Assembly (NCBI GenBank): GCA_002425245.1
Contig: DILW01000093.1
Location: 1-11,345 of the forward strand
Direction: 5' to 3'
Length of the DNA: 11,345 nucleotides
From: Betaproteobacteria bacterium UBA5582
GTDB lineage: Bacteria > Pseudomonadota > Gammaproteobacteria > Burkholderiales > Rhodocyclaceae
How positions within the stretch are numbered: position 1 is the first letter of the stretch; the number at the start of each line of letters is the position of its first letter. Below are positions 7,668 through 11,345 of this stretch, in pieces. The translations under genes and the position numbers were made by a program. The notes under the pieces are model-generated. The model saw only the letters and a list, made by a program, of their open reading frames with translations. It did not search any database and was not told where the DNA came from.

Positions 7668-8447
7668 ATGTCTTTCGTCAAGTTCGAGAACGTCAGCCTG
7701 GCCTATGCGCCGGGCGGCGCCAACGCCATCGAGGATGTCAGCCTGGACATCCGCGAGGGCGAATTCGTCGCCGTCGTCGGTCCGTCCGGCTGCGGCAAAT
7801 CCACGCTGATGAAGCTGGTCTCCGGCCTCAAACCGCCGAGCAACGGTTACGTCTTCGTCGATGGCCGCGAGGTCGGCGGGCCGCTGAAGATCGTCGGCAT
7901 GGCCTTCCAGGCCGCCAACCTGCTGCCCTGGCGCAATACGCTGGACAACGTGATGCTGCCGCTGGAGATCGTCGAGCCCTTTCGCAGCAACCTGAAGAAG
8001 GAAAAGGCGCAATACACCGCCGACGCCGAAGCGCTGCTCGCCCGCGTCGGGCTGGCCGGTTACGGCAGCAAGTTTCCCTGGGAACTGTCCGGCGGCATGC
8101 AGCAGCGGGCGTCGATCTGCCGCGCGCTGATCCACCAGCCGCGCCTCCTGATGCTCGACGAGCCCTTCGGTGCGCTCGACGCCTTCACCCGCGAAGAACT
8201 CTGGTGCATGCTGCGCGACCTCTGGCAGGAGAAGCCGTTCACCGTCATCCTGGTGACCCACGACCTGCGCGAAGCGGTCTTCCTGGCCGACACCGTCTAC
8301 GTGATGAGCAAGCGCCCGGGCCGCATCCTGGTGCGCAAGGAAATCGACCTGCCGCGCCCGCGCCCGCTCGATGTCACCTATACCGACAGCTTTGCCGCCT
8401 ACGTGCACGAACTGCGCGACCACATCGGCCGCATCCGCGAATCCTGA
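7668..8447 (+). CDS. ABC transporter ATP-binding protein (NitT/TauT type)
   Basis: A 259-residue cytoplasmic ATPase that would power the importer. All motifs are intact: Walker A GPSGCGKST (38-46), Q-loop in FQAANLLPWR (Q81), signature LSGGMQQR (140-147), Walker B LLMLDEP (160-166), D-loop GALD (168-171) and switch His in VTHDLREAV (H198). The ...LPWRN...NV pattern after the Q-loop and the DAFTREEL segment are typical of the SsuB/TauB/NitT subgroup. The start at 7668 has AGGGA (7657-7661) six bases upstream. It sits 60 bases after the binding-protein gene and nine before the permease, so it is cotranscribed from the sigma-54 promoter. Confidence 0.95.
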   Translation: MSFVKFENVSLAYAPGGANAIEDVSLDIREGEFVAVVGPSGCGKSTLMKLVSGLKPPSNGYVFVDGREVGGPLKIVGMAFQAANLLPWRNTLDNVMLPLEIVEPFRSNLKKEKAQYTADAEALLARVGLAGYGSKFPWELSGGMQQRASICRALIHQPRLLMLDEPFGALDAFTREELWCMLRDLWQEKPFTVILVTHDLREAVFLADTVYVMSKRPGRILVRKEIDLPRPRPLDVTYTDSFAAYVHELRDHIGRIRES

Positions 8448-8456
8448 GGAATCCCC

Positions 8457-9233
8457 ATGGCCATCAAAACCTCCACCGCCATCAAGGCTGCGCCCTGGCT
8501 GCTCACCGTCGCCATCTTCCTGGTCTGGGAAGTCATCTGCAGCGGCCTGAAGATTCCCGACTACCTGATGCCGGCGCCCAGCGCGATCTGGGCTTCCGGC
8601 CTCGAATACGCCGGGCCGATCATGATGCACGCGCTGCAGACGCTATGGACGACGCTCGCCGGCTTCGCCCTTGCCGTCGTCGTCGGCATGCTGCTCGGCC
8701 TCGCGGTCGGCGCTTCGCCGTTGGTGTACAAGGCTTGCTACCCGCTGCTGGTCGGCTTCAACAGCATTCCCAAGGTCGCCTTCGTGCCGGTGCTGGTCGT
8801 CTGGTTCGGCATCGGCACCATCCCGGCCATCCTCACCGCCTTCCTGATCTCCTTCTTTCCGGTCGTGGTCAACGTCGCCACCGGGCTGGCGACGCTGGAG
8901 CCGGAACTGGAAGACGTGCTCCGTTCGCTCGGCGCCCGTCGCTGGCAGATCCTGGTCAAGGTCGGCATCCCGCGTTCCTTGCCCTTCTTCTTCGCCTCGC
9001 TGAAGGTGGCGATCACGCTCGCCTTCGTCGGCTCGGTGATCTCGGAAACGGTCGCCTCCAACCTCGGCATCGGCTACCTGATGATGTCGGCCAGCTCGTC
9101 GATGAACATGCCGCTCGTCTTCGCCGGGCTGATCGTCATCGGCGTCATGGGCGTCGTCATGTACGAACTCTTCGCGTTGGCGGAGCGGCGCCTCACCGGC
9201 TGGGCGCACCGCAACCCGAACGCGCCGGGCTGA
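8457..9233 (+). CDS. ABC transporter permease (NitT/TauT type)
   Basis: A 258-residue inner-membrane permease with about six hydrophobic segments (roughly 12-28, 62-87, 98-118, 121-144, 178-198 and 218-243). The cytoplasmic coupling (EAA-type) loop is recognisable at about 150-176: LEDVLRSLGARRWQILVKVGIP, with the conserved Gly and the following Pro. It would form a homodimer bound to the ATPase. The ribosome site GAGGA overlaps the upstream stop, and the genes are nine bases apart, implying coupled translation. The operon ends here at a terminator about 20 bases on. Confidence 0.94.
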   Translation: MAIKTSTAIKAAPWLLTVAIFLVWEVICSGLKIPDYLMPAPSAIWASGLEYAGPIMMHALQTLWTTLAGFALAVVVGMLLGLAVGASPLVYKACYPLLVGFNSIPKVAFVPVLVVWFGIGTIPAILTAFLISFFPVVVNVATGLATLEPELEDVLRSLGARRWQILVKVGIPRSLPFFFASLKVAITLAFVGSVISETVASNLGIGYLMMSASSSMNMPLVFAGLIVIGVMGVVMYELFALAERRLTGWAHRNPNAPG

Positions 9234-9253
9234 GAGGTAGATGTGTCGCGACA

Positions 9254-9277
9254 ACGGCGCCCGCGGGCGCCGTTTTT
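9254..9277 (+). terminator. Rho-independent terminator of the ABC operon
   Basis: ACGGCGCCC (9254-9262) pairs with GGGCGCCGT (9265-9273), with the innermost pairs opening to a four-base CGCG loop, followed directly by five Ts (9273-9277). It starts 21 bases after the permease stop. On the minus strand there is no T-run, so it mainly serves the plus-strand operon. Confidence 0.9.
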
Positions 9278-9296
9278 CATGGTGTGCGGCGCGGGC

Positions 9297-9734
9297 TCAA
9301 ACCCCGATATCCTCGTTCCACAAGCTTGGCCGGGCGGCGATGAAATCGCGCATCAGGGCGATGCAGCTTTCGTCCTGCAGCACTTCGACGGCAACGCCGC
9401 GCGAGCGCAGCAGCTCCTCTTCGCCCATGAAGGTCCGGTTCTCGCCGACGATGACGCGGCGGATGCCATAAAGCAGAATCGCCCCGCTGCACATCGAACA
9501 GGGCGACAAGGTGGTGTACAGCACCGCCTCCCGATACACCGAGGCCGGCTGGCGGCCGGCGTTCTCGAAGGCGTCCATCTCGCCGTGCAGGATGGCGCTG
9601 CCCTTCTGGACCCGCCGGTTATGCCCGCGCCCGATGATGCGGCCGTCGTGCACGATCACCGAGCCGATGGGAATGCCGCCTTCGGCCAGGCCCTGCCGGG
9701 CTTCGGCAATGGCGGCCTGCATGAATTCGTCCAT
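9297..9734 (-). CDS. Yeast-type cytosine deaminase (zinc CDA-fold nucleobase deaminase)
   Basis: A 145-residue cytoplasmic zinc deaminase expected to turn cytosine into uracil plus ammonia. Zinc and catalytic residues are H50 and E52 (LHGEMDA) and C79 and C82 (SPCSMC). Compared from memory with yeast Fcy1, the substrate residues line up: N39 in GRGHN (Fcy1 N51), F102 in GENRTF (F114), W139 and D142 in the C-terminal LWNEDIGV (W152, D155). The Asp near the C-terminus recognises cytosine. TLYTTLSPC-type and GAILLYGI segments also match. It is unrelated to the amidohydrolase CodA usual in bacteria. The start at 9734 has an AAGGAA-like site about nine bases upstream. It faces the ABC operon tail to tail. 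A broader nucleobase specificity (guanine, isocytosine, analogues) cannot be excluded. Confidence 0.88.
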   Translation of the reverse strand: MDEFMQAAIAEARQGLAEGGIPIGSVIVHDGRIIGRGHNRRVQKGSAILHGEMDAFENAGRQPASVYREAVLYTTLSPCSMCSGAILLYGIRRVIVGENRTFMGEEELLRSRGVAVEVLQDESCIALMRDFIAARPSLWNEDIGV

Positions 9735-9792
9735 GGTCGCGTTTCCTTGATGTGGTTGTTGTTGTGGCTATCGTAGCAGCGGTGATGATAGG

Positions 9793-9820
9793 TTGGGGTT
9801 ACTCTGGCATCTGCTACATT
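9793..9820 (+). promoter_or_regulatory. Candidate sigma-70 promoter for the YhcG-type nuclease gene
   Basis: TTGGGG (9793-9798) and TACATT (9815-9820) with 16 bases between give a modest -35/-10 pair, 44 bases before the chosen ATG at 9864. The -10 box overlaps an alternative TTG start at 9819, which argues against that start. Weak matches, so low confidence. Confidence 0.3.
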
Positions 9821-9863
9821 GTCCCTCGATGGCCGTTACCCGAAGCTGACGAGAAAGACACCG

Positions 9864-10883
9864 ATGCCGAAAAATACGCCGCCCACCCAGAATAATCCCG
9901 ACTTCGCCGAAATCACCCGGCTCATCGATAGCGCCCGCCAGCGCGCCTACCAGGCCGTCAACACCGCGCTGATCGACCTCTACTGGCAGGTCGGCGCCTA
10001 CCTCAGCGGCAAGATCAAGGCCGCCGAATGGGGCGAGGGCGTCGTCGAACAACTGGCGCAGCACCTGGCCAGCACGCAGCCGGGGCTGAAGGGCTTCACC
10101 CGCGCCAACCTGTTCCGCATGCGGCAGTTTTACGAGGCCTACCAGGCCCAGGAAAAAGTCGCACCGCTGGTGCGACAATTGCCCTGGACCCATAACCTGA
10201 TCATCCTCAGCCGCAGCAAGCGCCCGGAAGAGCGCGAGTTCTACCTGAAGATGGCGGCGCAGGAAAAATGGAGCAAGCGTGAGCTGGAGCGCCAGTTCGA
10301 CACGGCGCTTTTCGAGCGCGTCGTCCTCAGCCCGGCAAAAGTGTCACCACTGGTGACACAAATCCACCCCGACGCGGCCAGCGTGTTCAAGGACAGCTAC
10401 CTCGTTGAATTTCTCGACCTGACCGCCACTCACCTCGAAAGCGAACTACAGCGCGGCTTGCTGGCGCAATTGCGCCAATTCTTGCTCGAACTCGGCCGCG
10501 ACTTCTGTTTCGTCGGTAGCGAGTATCCGCTTCAAGTCGGCCAGCAGGATTTCGCGCTGGACCTGCTCTTCTTCCATCGCGGCCTCAACTGCCTGGTTGC
10601 CATCGAACTGAAGACCATCCGCTTCTCGCCCGAACACCTGGGGCAACTCAACTTCTACCTGGAAGCTCTCGACCGCGACCACAAGAAGCCCCACGAAAAC
10701 CCGGCCATCGGCTTGTTGCTCTGCGCCAGCAAGGATGACGAAGTGGTCGAATATGCCCTGAGCCGCAGCCTGTCACCGGCCCTGGTGGCGCAATACCAGA
10801 CCCAGTTGCCGGACAGGAAGCTGCTGCAGGCGAAACTGCATGAGTTTTACTTGGCGAATCTTGGTGAAGGGGGCGCAGCATGA
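9864..10883 (+). CDS. DUF1016 / YhcG-type PD-(D/E)XK nuclease domain protein
   Basis: A 339-residue protein of the YhcG family (E. coli YhcG is similar in length). The N-terminal half (about 10-185) is the helical DUF1016 domain, with WQVGAYLS, LPWTHNLIILSRSK and EREFYLKMA as family hallmarks. The C-terminal half (about 190-335) is a PD-(D/E)XK nuclease fold: SEYPLQVGQQDF, D233 in ALDLLFFHR, E248-x-K250 in AIELK, then Q261 in GQLNFYLEALD. The catalytic set is intact. The ATG at 9864 has a GAGAAAG site six bases upstream; a TTG 15 codons earlier is unlikely. Family members are often near restriction or other defence genes and are proposed to be DNA nucleases, but the function is not established. 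Here it stands alone between two deaminase genes, so it is likely an accessory insertion. The reading frame contains three perfect palindromes (separate entries). Confidence 0.92.
   Translation: MPKNTPPTQNNPDFAEITRLIDSARQRAYQAVNTALIDLYWQVGAYLSGKIKAAEWGEGVVEQLAQHLASTQPGLKGFTRANLFRMRQFYEAYQAQEKVAPLVRQLPWTHNLIILSRSKRPEEREFYLKMAAQEKWSKRELERQFDTALFERVVLSPAKVSPLVTQIHPDAASVFKDSYLVEFLDLTATHLESELQRGLLAQLRQFLLELGRDFCFVGSEYPLQVGQQDFALDLLFFHRGLNCLVAIELKTIRFSPEHLGQLNFYLEALDRDHKKPHENPAIGLLLCASKDDEVVEYALSRSLSPALVAQYQTQLPDRKLLQAKLHEFYLANLGEGGAA
10158..10176. repeat. Palindrome 1 inside the nuclease gene
   Basis: GTCGCACC (10158-10165), GCT, GGTGCGAC (10169-10176): 8-bp perfect arms with a three-base loop. 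It encodes KVAPLVRQ (residues 98-105). It shares its plan with palindrome 2. Confidence 0.85.
10341..10359. repeat. Palindrome 2 inside the nuclease gene, related to palindrome 1
   Basis: GTGTCACC (10341-10348), ACT, GGTGACAC (10352-10359): 8-bp perfect arms with a three-base loop. It sits 183 bp after palindrome 1, in the same codon phase, and encodes KVSPLVTQ (residues 159-166). Both fit GTnnCACCnCTGGTGnnAC, preceded by AAA and followed by AA; the variable bases change in compensating pairs. Confidence 0.85.
10462..10477. repeat. Palindrome 3 inside the nuclease gene
   Basis: TGGCGCAATTGCGCCA is a 16-bp perfect palindrome with no spacer, encoding part of LLAQLRQF (residues ~199-206). It differs in sequence from palindromes 1 and 2. 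Confidence 0.8.
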
Positions 10884-10959
10884 GTTGGTGCGAGGCTTAC
10901 CCGGGGTGGCCGCTTGTTCCGTGATGCGGGAACGTCATCGGTATCAGGAACTGCAGCGC

Positions 10960-11345
10960 TTACAACACCCTTTCCCCCAGCACATGCGTCGCCGTCACGC
11001 AGCGTTCGTCGCCGAGGATCATCAGCGCGAACAGCGTGGCCGCCAGTTCGTCGGTCTTTTCCAGGCGGAAGTCGAGTTCCGGCGTGGCGCGCGGGTTGAG
11101 GACGATGAAGTCGGCTTCCTTGCCGGCGGTGAAGTTGCCGATGCAGTCGTCGAGGTAGAGCGCCCGGGCGCCGCCCAGGGTGGCGAGGAACCAGGCGCGC
11201 AGCGGCGGCAGCGGACGGCGGTGGACTTGCGAGACCTTGTAGGCTTCGTCGAGGGGGGGCCGCCCTCTGCACGAGGGGGGGCCCCCGCCCCCCCGGCGGG
11301 GGGCGGCGCGGGGGGCGGGGGCGGGGCCGGGGGCGGCGGGGTGGG
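10960..11345 (-). CDS. guaD: Guanine deaminase, C-terminal part (truncated at contig end)
   Basis: The minus-strand frame from the TAA at 10960-10962 reads back through 97 clear residues to base 11253. It contains DEAYKVSQ, FLATLGGARALYLDD, IGNFTAGKEADFIVLNP and a DELAATLFALMILGDERCV stretch before the C-terminus. This is the C-terminal end of the amidohydrolase-type guanine deaminase, which converts guanine to xanthine plus ammonia. The metal-binding N-terminal and barrel residues lie beyond the window. From 11254 on the frame stays open only because the sequence is nearly all G and C; the expected protein match is lost there, so those bases should not be translated. The spacing of 76 bases from the nuclease stop holds no clear terminator. 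Convergent with the nuclease gene and in the same direction as the cytosine deaminase. Confidence 0.87.
   Translation of the reverse strand, partial: HPAAPGPAPAPRAAPRRGGGGPPSCRGRPPLDEAYKVSQVHRRPLPPLRAWFLATLGGARALYLDDCIGNFTAGKEADFIVLNPRATPELDFRLEKTDELAATLFALMILGDERCVTATHVLGERVL
11254..11345. other. Contig-end low-quality G/C homopolymer tract
   Basis: Runs of seven or so Gs or Cs repeat to the end of the window, with almost no A or T after about 11275. The guanine deaminase protein pattern stops abruptly at 11253. This looks like sequencing or assembly noise at a contig end rather than genuine DNA. Confidence 0.8.

Noticed and set aside
7472..9343. 623-codon plus-strand frame overlapping the ABC genes
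   Set aside because: Arg/Pro/Ala-rich translation in another frame of three well-supported genes; a high-GC shadow.
9819..9863. TTG start giving a 354-residue nuclease
   Set aside because: It overlaps the candidate -10 box, has no ribosome site, and family homology begins after the ATG at 9864.
10847..11272. 141-codon minus-strand frame near the contig end
   Set aside because: Shifted frame over the guanine deaminase C-terminus, starting in the noisy G/C block.

Overview
The window looks like a chromosomal contig end from a GC-rich betaproteobacterium. A Rhodocyclales-type organism (Dechloromonas/Azonexus-like) is my best guess, from the gene families and codon use; I could not run a taxonomic search. 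No rRNA, tRNA, CRISPR array, insertion sequence or integrase is visible.

Layout. (1) 1-1997, +: ovoA without its first ~50 codons. It encodes the ovothiol A synthase, a non-heme-iron sulfoxide synthase fused to a SAM methyltransferase. (2) 1998-2309: an intergenic gap with inverted repeats. (3) 2310-5093, +: a secreted DUF3857/transglutaminase-like/TPR protein of unknown role, visibly lower in GC than the genes around it. (4) 5252-5290: a very strong bidirectional terminator between convergent genes. (5) 5310-6182, -: a Tsx-like outer-membrane channel. (6) 6183-6579: a 397-bp divergent control region with an AT-rich palindrome and a consensus sigma-54 (-24/-12) promoter. (7) 6580-9233, +: a three-gene NMT1-type ABC importer (binding protein, ATPase, permease) closed by a Rho-independent terminator. 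(8) 9297-9734, -: a small deaminase that keeps the full active-site signature of yeast cytosine deaminase. (9) 9864-10883, +: a DUF1016/YhcG-type PD-(D/E)XK nuclease carrying three perfect palindromes inside its reading frame. (10) 10960 to the end, -: the C-terminus of guanine deaminase (guaD), running into about 90 bases of G/C homopolymer that look like contig-end noise.

How the genes may work together. The Tsx-like channel, the ABC importer of the pyrimidine-precursor-binding family, the cytosine deaminase and the guanine deaminase make a plausible nucleobase scavenging cluster: uptake across both membranes, then deamination that releases ammonia. The sigma-54 promoter in front of the importer fits nitrogen-limitation control, presumably by NtrC. 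This is the most interesting system in the window. It is inferred from gene content and one promoter, and the importer's substrate is not proven. The nuclease gene interrupts the cluster and is probably an unrelated accessory or defence-type insertion.
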